From Isoetes taiwanensis (Eukaryota; Streptophyta; Lycopodiopsida; Isoetales; Isoetaceae), in assembly GCA_021234155.1 (NCBI GenBank), contig JAJEKV010000017.1, positions 20,592,501 to 20,656,500 on the forward strand: a stretch of 64,000 nucleotides of DNA, written 5' to 3'. Positions 31,861 to 45,530 of this stretch are shown piece by piece; the stretch's first letter is position 1; each line of letters starts with the position of its first letter. The translations under genes were made by a program, and so were the position numbers. Under the pieces are notes generated by a model. It saw only the letters and a list, made by a program, of their open reading frames with translations. It had not been told where the DNA came from and did not search any database.

Positions 31861-32700
31861 ATAGTATCAAAGCCATGATCTTGGTAGACCAGATCATAGC
31901 ACTGGCTTAGCATATGAGGGCGATAGTGGGATAGCCGGCGATGGAGGTCCTTTCATCTTCTTGCAGGCCGGCGTGGTGCTGTGCTGTGGGGAGGGGATAG
32001 CGTTGTACAGGTCAGTGATCTGTGATTTGTGTTCCAATCCATGTTTTCTCAACAATATGAGTAGAATTAGGCCACCGGAATTAGTCAATTATAACCGGGA
32101 ATCCAGATAGTTACTTTAGTTTATTAAAAATGTTAAAGAATTGTTGCCTGGGATCCAGAAAACCTTTGACAGAACCGAGTATCAGGATGTTAGTCTTAGT
32201 CTTAGTAGGGGACGAGGTTAATAGAACGGAATTAGGAAAGATACCAATCTAAGACACCATAGCTAATGAGCTATAGGTCGGGCAGTTGGAGAAAACGGAT
32301 CGGAAGCATATTCGCTAACGGATACCCAACGGTCATGAGAATTCAAAAATCCAAATCTGTGTATTAGTAGTAGGATAGGTATTGTATGCCGAGTAAGATT
32401 AGAAGAACATAGGGAGGTATACGAATACCAACTGGACCTACCCGACATTACGTGGTCACTCACATTGGATGACTGGATTAGAAAAGTGGCATTGAAGGAA
32501 GGCACGTAAGACAGAAGGAGTGGACGACACGTATGCAAATATACGTGTCAATAACCAACGTAGCATGGATCAGAAATTCAGAAATTCCAATAGGGATTAA
32601 TCTACGAAAGTATGACGTGATAGGTCAGTGATTCAGGAATAAAAAGGAGAAGAGCACGTACACGGCATTAAGAACTCACGGCATAGATACAGAATAGACT
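31861..32700 (+). other. Primer site and leader of a truncated LTR element
   Basis: TAGTATCAAAGC at 31862-31873 matches the initiator-Met tRNA primer site at 10 of 12 positions. The following CATGATCTTGGTAGACC leader matches the minus-strand copy at 9119-9095. No gag or pol follows; the rest to 32700 has no recognisable gene. Confidence 0.55.
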
Positions 32701-32704
32701 TATA

Positions 32705-33028
32705 TGGGTGAAAGCATGCTACGGTGTACCACTTTTGGAACCCTCAAAAGTACCTACACTGGGTACTTTTAAAACTGGTACTTTCTGTTTTTTCTTCCCA
32801 TTAAAATCAATCCAAAATTTTTGAATTGAAGGTCAATAACATGTCAATCTATAATAGTAGATGATAACAATACTATTAGAGACTAAAATGAATGAATAAA
32901 CTCTCAAACTTATTGTTTATTGAGACATTTATGCAAGTTCCTAGTACCCAGTGCTGGGTACTTTTTTGGGTAGTTTTGCACTCCCTAAAAAGAACTTTAG
33001 ATGGTACACCCTAGCATGCTTTCACCCA
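32705..33028. mobile_element. MITE with the termini of the 17 kb transposon
   Basis: Ends are TGGGTGAAAGCATGCTACGG and its inverted copy, flanked by TA (32703-32704 and 33029-33030). The ends match those of the 17 kb element (TGGGTAAAAGCACG). The 324 bp inside includes GTACCCAGTGCTGGGTAC and repeated GGGTACTTTT, with no ORF. It is probably a non-autonomous derivative. Confidence 0.8.
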
Positions 33029-33223
33029 TATTTAAAAGCTAACAATAATAATAATAATAAATAATACTAAAAAGAAATTAAGGAGAGATATAAGACAGAT
33101 TTTAAAGATGGGATAGTAATGTGAAAAGTAATATACCGGGCGCTTTTAATTAATTAAATTAATTAGACATGGACGGACCGATCGTGGAGACTCCAAACAG
33201 ATCCGAGAAGATGGCAGAATTTC

Positions 33224-33243
33224 AAAAAAAAAAAAAAAAAAAA
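33224..33243 (+). repeat. Poly(A) run
   Basis: About 20 A residues after ATGGCAGAATTTC, maybe the tail of an unidentified retroposon. Confidence 0.5.
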
Positions 33244-35411
33244 CCTAATTAAACATACGTCTATAAAAAGCAACAGAAGCTCGGGACTCCGAGCGGAGAA
33301 GGAAGCGCCTGGAGGATTCCGGCAGTTGCAGTTTTAGTTTCTTAGCTCTAGAAGATAGGTAAGGGTGCAGCGCCGAACATCCGCATGAACAAAGGCAAGA
33401 AAGTTGTGGAACAGACGGGCCACCCACCTAAAGCGCCGAAGATTGGAGCTCCCGGCAACGCACGATTACCATGGAACCCCGAGCTTGAGGAGCTCGGACC
33501 ATGGTGCATATCGCGAGGATAACCGTAAGTGCCCGGAAAAAGGGTTGGGGTCGTATAAGTCTGCCGCGTGTAACCGCCTATTCTCGCGGATCGGGTACAT
33601 CACATGCACCATGAAAGATATGGGATACGTACTGAAATTGCTAGAAGTTATGGGGTCCCCGCGACGGGGATGATGAAACCAGGAAACAAGATAGGCCGAG
33701 GGTTCTCCCGATGCTTCAACCGGGCCGCAGATGGAAGGGAAATGCGTAAATCAACCGGCAAAGATGACCGATAGTCACTGATTTTGGTAAGGTATGCATC
33801 AATTGTGATGAAAAAAACCCAACAGAATATCTTTGCAGGGCTCTTATGGCCAGGAATGTAGAAAAAAGGGTTATGGGGAAGACATCGGCAACAATGAAGA
33901 AGAACTGATCTGTGCAACACAAAAATGGACATGAAACGGGTACAGCAACAGTAATATTTGATTACAGTCCCAGCCGCTGGTTTTCTAATTTTTTACTGCT
34001 TTTACTGCTTTCTTTATGTTTAAACTACGATCGCAATTAATCTTAGGTACAGCTTTAGCTCAAAGAAAACGGTGGTACTGGGTGAACAGCTACAGATTGC
34101 ATGACGGGTTATATATGGGGAAAAAGAGAGGAAATTTAGAAAAAAGGGAGATACACCGAACGGAAGTGATTATGTGACAAAAGCAGAACTGACTGCTTTA
34201 AATTTTGCAAAAATTTTGTAAGAATGTAAGGCAGTGTTTTGGAAATGAATGGAAGCAATCTTGTTACATATAATGAACTAAGAGGAAATACATAACATGG
34301 ACAGAAGGAAAAAAAGTAGCTATATGAAATAAAGGGGATACACATACCAATTTAGAGGAAATATGGACGAACGACAAATAGGATGGATAAAGGATGGCGC
34401 AACGCTTTAAACGGGTGACGAACAAAAAGGAACATACGCATAATAATAAATGAATAAAGTAATTAATGAATAAAAAATATAGATAAATAAAAATATTAAT
34501 ATAGTGTACGGCATGGAAAGTCCATGTTAACTGTTAAAACCGGCTAACTAGAAAGTATTTTTCTAAAAATATCCGGTAAGCCGCAATAAAATACGACATT
34601 TTTGCGGACCCAGGAAAAAATCTAATCTGTAGGCTTGGTAAGGAGACAAACATGTGCAGGATAAAGCAAACGTTTAAAAAAAAAAAAACAGGATTTCAAC
34701 TACAGCGGAACACCAAAAGATACAGGTAAAGGTAGGATAAATAGAAACTATGTAGTAGAAAAGTATATATGCTATGCATGAGTGTGTGTACAACAACCCA
34801 AAGGAGGAACGAAGACGAATAAACAAGGGAATTAGGAGTGGATGGTGCAAATAGGGGGAGGCAAAGCTATGGGACAGTGAGACGGACGTCTCCGCCATAC
34901 ACCAGGACAGTGTGGGAAATAGCCCACCGGCTGGTGCCAACCACTAACTCTCCGGCCCCATAAAATGAAAGTGGAAAAATGGAGGTTGCCAAGTACGGGA
35001 TAGTGGGAGACGTCTCCCCAACTGTACACCAAGACAGAGAGGATCTAATCCTCCGATTGGTGCACCAAAGTTATACACCCACTACTAAAAGGATACAACA
35101 AAAATGAGATATTACAAATATGCGGAAATCACGAAAATCAACGAAGTACATACAAATCGGTCGCAATAACACAGACGCCGATAGAAAGGGGCAGAAACGA
35201 GCAGCCGTTAACCATAACTGGGATGAGAAATTTTGAAATTTGAAATTCAAATCATGAAAGGCGGTGAAGGGAAACGCTAGAACGGATAAATGGCGAAACA
35301 TAATATAACAAGCCCACGGAAGAGAGGCAAGATACAGAAAAACTCAGAGGAGAGCAAGCGGCGGGAAAAAGGGTTCGGCGAAGCGGTATAGCCACAGCAA
35401 GGGAGGGAAGA
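33244..35411 (+). other. Region upstream of the LINE, with a small ORF
   Basis: TATAAAAA at about 33261-33268 could be a TATA box. An ATG at 33388 opens a 46-codon ORF (MNKGKKVVEQTGHPPKAPKI..) whose neighbouring frame stays open to 33673 (CPEKGLGSYKSAACNRLFSR). This could be a LINE 5'-UTR ORF or a gene remnant. From 34850 to 35075 two similar blocks (ACACCA-GACAG.. and CCACC/TCCG-..TTGGTGCACCAA) recur about 130 bp apart. I see no other feature. Confidence 0.35.
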
Positions 35412-36509
35412 ATGGCTAGCCAAGCAGGAACGGTAGGAGCCAGCAGGCAGGAACTCCAACAAGATCTGCAAGACTTCCTAGCACAGATGGAAGTAAGATT
35501 GGAGAATCAGGTGCCGAGGATGGATGCGCTAAACACACTGGCGGGTTCGGTACAACAAAACAAAGAGGCGATAGGAAAAGTGGAAGATCGGGTGCAGAAG
35601 GCGGAGGAGACGGGAGAGGAAATTCGGAAGAGGATGGACGAGATGGAGAAAGAAAAAGCGGAAATCATACAAAGGTTGGTGACATTAGAAAAGAAGCAAA
35701 TAGATCTAGATGCGTGGCAGAGTTTTGATAGGATAAAACCTCACATACTGGAATTCAAGGAACAGGAAAGGATAAAGCATGACGTAAGATTGATAGGGGT
35801 TGCCGAAAGGCCTAACGAGGACACGCCCGCGTCACCGGTAAATACCGGAGAATGTTTTCCGTGAGCACGTGAATGTGATGGTAAAAGCAAAGACGCATGG
35901 TGCATGGAGAGGGAGGGCGAGGCACATAAATATAACTCGAGGGACATGGCAGCCAAGGAAAGAATCATCCGCCAGGGGTTCAAACTCGTGAACGGGCTCA
36001 AAAGTACAAGAGGCTCTAAATGTACCATGCAAAGACAAGGTTTACACAGTGGAACCGCAAAAGTAATCGGGCGGAATGTTGGGGTAAAAAATGGAAAACT
36101 CTATCTCAAAAGAAGACGAGAGAACACATCACAGGAACAAGCAACGCAAGGAGACACGATGGACCCACAGGACCTGAAGAAAGATGGGAATCTCGAAGTG
36201 GAAGCAACGAGGGGACAGGGACAGCATATACAAATAAGGGAAAGAGTATCATCGGGACCAGTGGATCGGGAAGCAGCCCCAAAGATCCTAACGCAGATAC
36301 AGCTAGGGTGGGGAAGCGGAAAAGAGGCCGGAAAAGACCTAGACCAAAGCATAACTCTGACAAGGGAGACAGGAGGGGACCAAGGAGCAAGGACGAGGAG
36401 ACAGGTAAAGAAGGGACACGATCTAGACCACCAGGGGGCAGGGGGGCACAGAAAGGAAGGAAGAAATAGCGATCTGGTACTGGAACTGCACGGGATATCC
36501 TTGGGATGA
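35412..36509 (+). pseudogene. LINE ORF1 protein
   Basis: From the ATG at 35412, residues 10-110 are a coiled coil (VEDRVQKAEETGEEIRKRMD, EMEKEKAEIIQRL), then an RNA-binding-like start KHDVRLIGVAERPNEDTP, as in L1-type ORF1 proteins, which bind element RNA. A stop occurs at 35862-35864; the frame resumes to 36509, and another frame (36020-36469) carries the likely true C-terminus (YHAKTRFTQWNRK.. then Lys/Arg/Gly-rich). Confidence 0.75.
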
Positions 36510-39500
36510 CGGAGAACGCTTACATGCAGCAAGGGACCAGGATATCATATGTCTAGTGGAGACGTGGGAGCACAGAGCTAAGAGGCTGCCAGACGAACCA
36601 GGATACACACTGTTCACATGTTGGAGGGAAAAGAACTACAAGGCAGGAAGAGGAAGTGCAGGGCTAGCCTGCTACATTAGGAATAGAAGTGTCAGAAAAG
36701 CATGTATTCTAGAAACAAACATTAATAAAAGATATATGCTTATGAATATTGTAATGCTTGACTATAGGAAATTATATTTACTAATAGTGTATTATCCACC
36801 TCAATGTGACAAGCTGGAATTACTAGGCATGGGAGAAGTGGTCATGAAACACAGGGATAAGGGACCATTGATCATAGTAGGAGATATCAATGCAAGGACG
36901 GGGCAAGAACAAGCACAGAGAGCAGGGATAGACAATGAGGATGGACAGTGGAAACAGAGCGAAAGGGAGGACGAATGGCAAAGGAACACAGTAGATGAAA
37001 TGGAGGTGACAGCGAGAGGAGAAACCCTGATAGAGGTATGTACAGCTACAAATATGGTTATATGCAATGGTCTAAGAAGGTGGCAAGCCTCGGGCCAGTT
37101 CACAAGCACAAATGCCCACAGGAGCAGTATAGTGGACTATGTGATAGCAAATGAGGAAGCAACAAGGGAAATTGGAAACATGGAACTAGGAGAATGGCCG
37201 TTAGGAGGAAGGGATAGCCACAGACCCATCACGCTCAAATTAAGGGCGACAAGTGGAAGAGCAGAAGACAGGCAAAGAAGAGGTAAACAGAACAAACTGG
37301 TAGTCAAATTCAGAGAAAACAGAGTGGGGGCATTCATAAACACAGTGAAAAAGAAAATAAGAGACAAAGAGTGGGGAGAGGAACCAAAGGACAGAGGGAA
37401 CGACATGAATGATCTCTTGGAAGAAGCAGCAAAATCAGCATTCGGGAGGAAAGAAAGAGGGAAAAGGGCTATAGCATTTCGAAGATCAGTATGGTTCGAC
37501 GAGGCATGCGTGGAACAGAGAAAGAAAGCCAAACAGGCAAAAGGAACTGAGGCATACCAAGAAGAACGGAACAAATATGTGAAGATACTGAAAAGAAAGA
37601 AAACTCAGGACCTGAAAACCCACCAATGGGGACTAGCCGAGGATTTAAAAAAATGGCCTAAGAAATTCTGGAACAATATGAAAAAAGGCTCAAAGACGAA
37701 AGCAGGTGCATCAGCAAGAAAGGAAGGGGAAGAAACGGAAACAGAAATAGACTGGACAAGATACCTGGAACGGCTATACAAGACAAGGGCTGCACCAATC
37801 ATGGCTCCAGAAGGTAGACACAAACCTTCCTTCTCCAAGGAGGAGGTTACATGGGCACTAAACAGGATGGCAAATAACAAAGCACCGGATTTATATGGGC
37901 TAACAGCGGAGATGTTGAAGAGTGTACAAACACAGATAGTAGAGATCATAACAGAAATATCCAATGAGGTAATTCACTCAGGCCTCCCAGAAAGATGGCA
38001 GTTCAATAAGGTGATTCCGCTCCACAAAGGGGGAAACAGAGAAGAACCGAGTAATTATAGGACCATCATGGTCAGCTCAGTATTCGCGAAATGGTTCGGG
38101 AAAACTCTAGATCAGAAACTGAAGAGTTGGGCAGAAACAGGGAAACTCAGAGCACAAGGCCGGCTGGTTTCCCAATCGAGTACTGGGACTCACGGACCAC
38201 CTAGTGACTCTAATGATAATGATAGAGCAGCAAAGGAAAGCAACAAGAAGATCATATCTTCGCCGTGGACTTTTAAAAAAGCCTTCCACACACAGACCCG
38301 TGAGATAAGCTCCTACTTAGACTAACAGACTAAGAGCACCAGAGGGGTTAGTAGGATCAATTGCAAGGCTATATCAAAAGGTATATGCCAAAATAGAGGG
38401 GGAAGGTGAAGCAATAGATTGTGACACAGGAGTAAAGCAAGGATGCCCACTATCACCCACACTCGTTGGGATATACATAGATGCTCTGCACAGAATTTTT
38501 TCGAGGAGAGAGAGGGAGATGTGGGAGGCACCAATGATAGGAAGAACAAAAGTCCCAATAATGCTATATCGCGGCGACGACTTAGGTATGATGGCGACCA
38601 AAGCCAAAGGAATGCACGTAATGCTAGGGATACTAGAAGAGTTTTGTTTGGAGATGGATTGACACCAACTGGACAAACAAAAATAGTGACCTTCGGCACA
38701 AAGACAAAGCACAAGCCCTTTAAATACAAGGGACAAGAACTCGAGGAAACCACATGATACAGGTATCTGGGATATGACACACATGGCGGGGGGAAGTGGT
38801 CAAAAGGGGCAGACAACAGATTCTAGGCAGCGATAGGCAATTATTACATCATGATGAATTACTGTAATAACAGCAGGATCACCAATTGGGAAATCAAACA
38901 TACCTATTTAGCACATTAGTAGCATCGACATTACGCCTATAACGGATGTGAAACATGGGGACCAGGCCTATCAGAGAAGAAATGGGAAAAACAGGAAGGA
39001 ATACTGAGGCAATGGCATGGACAGGAATTCCATGTGAAAGCAAGTACATCATTAGCAACAATCATATATGAAACAGAGGAAAAGCCAATGGAGGTAAGAG
39101 CATGGGAAAGAACAATCAGGTATCTAATGAAGGACAACAAATTTATGGGAAAGAGGACAAACTGTCATCATTGGCAATAGAGGAGTCGAGAAAACAACAC
39201 ATAGTAAAAAGCAAGGGATGGTTTAACGACGTATGAGGTGGACGGCAAGCATGGGGATGTAACTAAGCCATATTATACAAGGGATGGATGGGACGTAAGA
39301 ATGGACAGATAGGGCAATGAGAAGTCGGTTAGCACAAAGACACAGACCCAAAGCGGAATGGCTATTGGGAACCTTCAATCAAGGGGACGATAGGACATAT
39401 CACATACAAAAGCAACCCGTTGAGTAGGAGCAACAGAGAAGGAACGGGCTAGGTTCAATGGGGAGCCAATGATCTCCGGAAATTGAGAAAGATAGGTGGA

Positions 39501-39760
39501 GAAAAATAGGCAGAGCAGAGAGCTTAATATGTCGGCTATGTGACACATGTGAAAAATAGAAGACGAGGTACATATGGTCAAGGTTTGCCGGCCTACAATG
39601 CATATAAGGTCCAAATTTAACAAGGTCAGGTGGGATCTCCCACTCCCAGCTCTGATGGACAAAGAAGAGACACTCACAGATAGCGAAAGCTATAAAAGAA
39701 ATGATAATAAGACACCGGGGGGTGCACAAAGAGAAAGGGCTAATCCGAGAAGCTAACACC
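36460..39760 (+). pseudogene. LINE ORF2: endonuclease and reverse transcriptase
   Basis: The frame is open from about 36464 to 38325. The APE-like endonuclease shows YWNCTGYPWDD, DIICLVETWEH, IIVGDINARTG, SIVDYVIANEE and GGRDSHRPI. RT begins near residue 430 (ALNRMANNKAPDLYGLTAEM; PLHKGGNREEPSNYRTI). After frameshifts come FKKAFHT (motif A), GVKQGCPLSPTLVGIYIDAL (motif B, about 38430-38490) and LYRGDDLGMMATKAKG (38565-38610), where the YADD box reads YRGDD. Near 39545 a C-terminal zinc knuckle (CRLCDTC, EDEVHMV) ends the protein. It would nick DNA and prime reverse transcription at the target. Confidence 0.85.
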
Positions 39761-40031
39761 ATTGAGGCTAATCGAGAGGCTCCCACGAGTACTGAAAAAC
39801 CGGTGATAATGATGCATTGTGTATGGCCAAGAAGCCAGCTATGAGCACGATGCTGGGTATTAAAAAGAACAAGAGAAGCCCGCTAGAAGGCTACATAGTC
39901 CTATGCGTCTGTTTGTTGGCAGCACCCATTTTTGGGAGCTCGCAGGATGCTACACAAGTCCGAGGGCCTCAAGGCCTGAGGGACATTAATGTATATTCTA
40001 TTCTATTCTATTCTATTCTATTCTATTCTAA

Positions 40032-40495
40032 CTCGTTAGATCGTTTAATTAGTTGGGCACCTTAACGTAGAAAAATTACCCTAGGAACCCGTAGATAGTA
40101 TGATTGATGGCCATATACGTGAGAAATGGGCTAAGTAGGAAGATAAAATCCAAGCCAACAAGGTGAGACCATGTTGGATTTTTGACAGAGTGAGGTCCCT
40201 TATTTCTGGAGGCTATAACTTTCTCTAAGAAACTCGGATTGAGACGATTTTTTTCCTTGCATACGGAACACCCTCATTAGTCTAGGACACCCTCTGGACA
40301 GACCGATGGCACCAACAGTTGGCCGCAAAAACAAAATCGGCATTGAAGGGAAAATAGGGGTCTTAAATTTGATTTGGGGACGCTAAAAACCCCTCAACAC
40401 TGAAAAATACGCACCATATAAAAATTTTCTGCCATATTTTTTTCCGCCATCTTAAAAAAATATCATAACATATATATGTTCTTATGTTTGTAACA
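40032..40495. other. Non-coding stretch
   Basis: No ORF or repeat that I can recognise. Confidence 0.4.
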
Positions 40496-40499
40496 CTCA

Positions 40500-40930
40500 A
40501 TCCGACCGTTGATCCGAGATCCTACGGCTTACATGGCTTTGGGAGGTTTGGTACGGTGGATATATGTTTGTCGTGACTCAACCGTTTGGTTTGGGACACA
40601 TCCTACGGCCCGTGATGGCTTGGGAGTTTGTGTATAGAGCATATGTAATCGATCCTACGGTCCAAAGTTGATTCGATCCCGATCGTTTGGTCCGAGATCC
40701 CACGGCTCACGTTGGTTTGGGACACATCCCACGGTGCATGGCTTGGGAATTATATGTAATCGATCTAACGGCCCGTGTTGCTCTTGATCCTGATCGTCGA
40801 TCCGAGATCCTACGGCTCATATTGCTCTTGATCCTGATCGTCGATCCGAGATCCTACGGCTCATATTGCTTTTATATGGTGAGATCTTGATCGTTGATCG
40901 AGTCTAAGATCCTAAGGCTCATGTTGAATG
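40500..40930. repeat. Tandem repeat with GATCCGAGATCCTACGGCTC units
   Basis: Degenerate units of TTGATCCTGATCGT..GATCCGAGATCCTACGGCTCATATTG; the two best units (40783-40880) are about 50 bp apart and nearly identical. Confidence 0.7.
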
Positions 40931-40949
40931 CTCGTCCCTTAAGGAAAGG

Positions 40950-41045
40950 CTTTTAAAGTTTTTTATGTTATTGGGGGGATTTGAACCCTGGCCCTCAACC
41001 CCCCAAAACCCCCACTCTAACCACTAGACCAAGCATTAGTTCTAT
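40950..41045 (-). mobile_element. tRNA-derived SINE or tRNA-like fragment
   Basis: The minus strand has box A TGGTCTAGTGGTTAGAG (41030-41014) and box B GGTTCAAATCC (40987-40977). The acceptor stem and CCA side do not pair, and an A-rich stretch follows, so it is a SINE-like element and not a functional tRNA gene. Confidence 0.6.
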
Positions 41046-41715
41046 AAATAATTTATGTTTCAAATATACTTAAGGCTAATATTATAATTAAGATAAAATA
41101 GAATATAACATTCTAGATAGTTCAAGAAAGTTCTAGAATGTTCTGGAGGCTCTGGAAAGTTCTAAAATCTTCTAGAATGTTGAAGAATTAAAGGGAATAT
41201 AAGGAAATCTCATAAATTGTAAGAGAATGTAGGAAAATATTTACAAGTCTGATGGAATCGCTTAAAATCTAGTTGAATCTAAGGGGATCTTCATAATATC
41301 TAAGGGAATCTAAGAAAATCTTGATAAAATCTTAGAGTTTTTTTAAGATTTTGCAAAGAGCCACAATAAAATGTTCTAAAATGTTTCACAAATGAAGGTG
41401 TACAATATAAATCTTGGAAAAAAAAATGTTCTAGATGCTCAGGTGGCAAGCGCCAAAAAAAAAATAGAAAGTGTTTTAGAGATGTTGTATTGATCCAAAA
41501 TAGATTATTTTGGAAGGTTCTAAATGCTCATGGGTAAGCACCTCAATCAAAATAGAAAATTCTAGGAGAATCTAGGGGAATCTTCGTGAATGCTAAATAT
41601 AGTACATAGAATGTTGAAGAATATAGAGGAATCACGAGAGAACCTCAGTAGAATCATTGGTTACCTAGAGCACGACAGGGCCTTACCGTAAGAACATGCT
41701 AAAATCGAACAACCA
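41046..41715. other. AT-rich, degenerate short-unit sequence
   Basis: Contains repeated TTCTAGAATGTTC and AAGGGAATCTAAG-like words but no gene. Confidence 0.4.
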
Positions 41716-43738
<2,023 letters not shown>

Positions 43739-44625
43739 ATAATAATCGAGGCTCCCCGGATATGCAATCCAGGACCTCCTCTGAAGCCAATATTTCTTGT
43801 CTGGTAGACGCTTCTTATTGAGTCATGATGTCCCTTATCATATACTCCATCACTCTTCCAATGGGTACAACTGAATGTTATCAGGGGCATTGGCCTGTTC
43901 TAAGTTGTCAATCTAGAGTTCTAAGTTAAGGGAAAGCTGCCAAGGGGACACCAAAGAAGGACATTTTGAATTTGAAAGAAAGGAAGCCCAGTGATATATG
44001 CGCAAATCTCCCTGCAGTCCTGCATTAAATTTGTTAATTTCCAATGGAATTGTATTTTAATTGGCCCACAGTGAGACAAAGGAGAGTATGATTTGTTAAT
44101 GCTGAAGCTCGTTACTGTCTTTGACTAGGTTGTTGAGGATGCCCATGTTGGTGTGCAATGTCCATTTAGTCATTTAGACAGGAAGCTGAATCCAAGATTT
44201 TCCATCACAAAGGCAGTGCATGTTTCAAGAACAGTTTCACAAATCCATATTACGTTGTTCTTGCCAGCCTTACCCAACATGCCCCTATCACCAAGAAGAA
44301 ACAAACAACGAGAGAATTCTAGCAGTAGAACGAGCCTTCAGATTTGGCATATGTTTTAGTATTACTCTGGCCAGACTGGCTAACATAATGTCATGTGCTT
44401 CAAAAAAAATGAAAAATCATATGTTCATCCAGCAATAAGCACCGAGAGGAAACTAAAACAACGACACTTGAACATAGCTTTGAGCAACCACACATATCTA
44501 CCCGCATAAGCACTCGTGAGAAACACGATGAGGGCGCCAGATGTCATTGAGCGTGAGCACATTCCCGCAGAGAAAAATCAACATTCATGCTCATGGGCCA
44601 AATTCCTTCAAACAAGAAATGGGGA
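43739..44625. repeat. Tandem duplication, unit 1 (about 888 bp)
   Basis: From AATAATCGAGGCTC to CCTTCAAACAAGAAATGGGG. Unit 2 follows directly at 44626. Over long stretches the two are identical, with differences gathered at CAG/CTG sites. Confidence 0.9.
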
Positions 44626-45530
44626 TAAATAATCGAGGCTCTTGGATATGCAATCCGGGACCTCTCGGGGAAGCCAATATTTTTTGTCCGGTAGACGTTT
44701 CTTATTGAGTCATGATGTCCCTTATCATATACTCCATCACTCTTCCAATGGGTACAACCTAATGTTATCGTGGCCATTGGCCCTGTTTCTAAGTTGTCAA
44801 TCTAGAGTTCTAAGTTAAGGGAAAGCCGCCAAGGGGACACCAAAGAAGGACATTTTGAATTTGAAAGAAAGGAAGCCCAAAGTGATATATGCATAAAATC
44901 TCCCGCAAATCCTCGCATTAAATTTGTTAATTTCAATGGAATTGTATTTTAAGTGGCCCACAGTGAGACAAAGGAGAGTATGATTTGTTAATTTGAAGCT
45001 CGTTCTTCGTCTTTGACTAGGTTGTTGAGGATGCCCATGTTGGTGTGCAATGTCCATTTAGTCATTTAGATAGGAATTTGAATCCAAGATTTTCCATCAC
45101 AAAGCAAAGGCATGTTTCAAGAACGGTTTCACAAATCCATATTACGTTGTTCTTGCCAAATTTTACCCAAAGATGCCCCTATCACCAAGAAGAAACAAAC
45201 AACGAGAGAATTCTAGCAGATAAAACGAGCCTTGATTTGGCATATGTTTTAGTGCCGGCATAGTTCAAATTATTACCGCCGACCGGCTAACATAATGTCA
45301 TGTGCTTCAAAAAAATGAAAAATCATATGTTCATCCAAAGAATAAGCACCGGAGGAAACTAAAAACAACACACACTTGAACATAGCTTAGAGCAACCACA
45401 CATATCTACCGCATAAGCACTTTCAGAGAAACACGATGAGGGCACTTTCGGATGTCATTGAGCAGGAGCACATTCGCAGAGAAAAATCAACATTCATGCT
45501 CACGGGCCAAATTCCTTCAAACAAAAAAGG
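44626..45530. repeat. Tandem duplication, unit 2
   Basis: Repeats unit 1 from AATAATCGAGGCTC to CCTTCAAACAAAAAAGGGAG. No credible coding frame survives in both units, so this is probably non-coding DNA. Confidence 0.9.

Larger units (their letters stand above)
35412..40031 (+). mobile_element. APE-type LINE with (TTCTA)n tail
   Basis: ORF1 (coiled coil), ORF2 (endonuclease, RT, C-terminal zinc knuckle) and a short-unit 3' tail TATTCTATTCTA.. (39993-40031) instead of poly(A) define a non-LTR retrotransposon. The 5' start is not resolved and may extend upstream of 35412. Both ORFs are broken by frameshifts. The tail type is shared with the LINE fragments at 28613 and 61826. Confidence 0.85.

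Noticed and set aside
35741-36532. Minus ORFs over the LINE ORF1
   Set aside because: Shadows of the coding strand with Ser/Leu/Pro bias and no motifs.
40950-41045. Functional tRNA gene
   Set aside because: A and B boxes are present but the acceptor stem does not pair and no anticodon arm is convincing.
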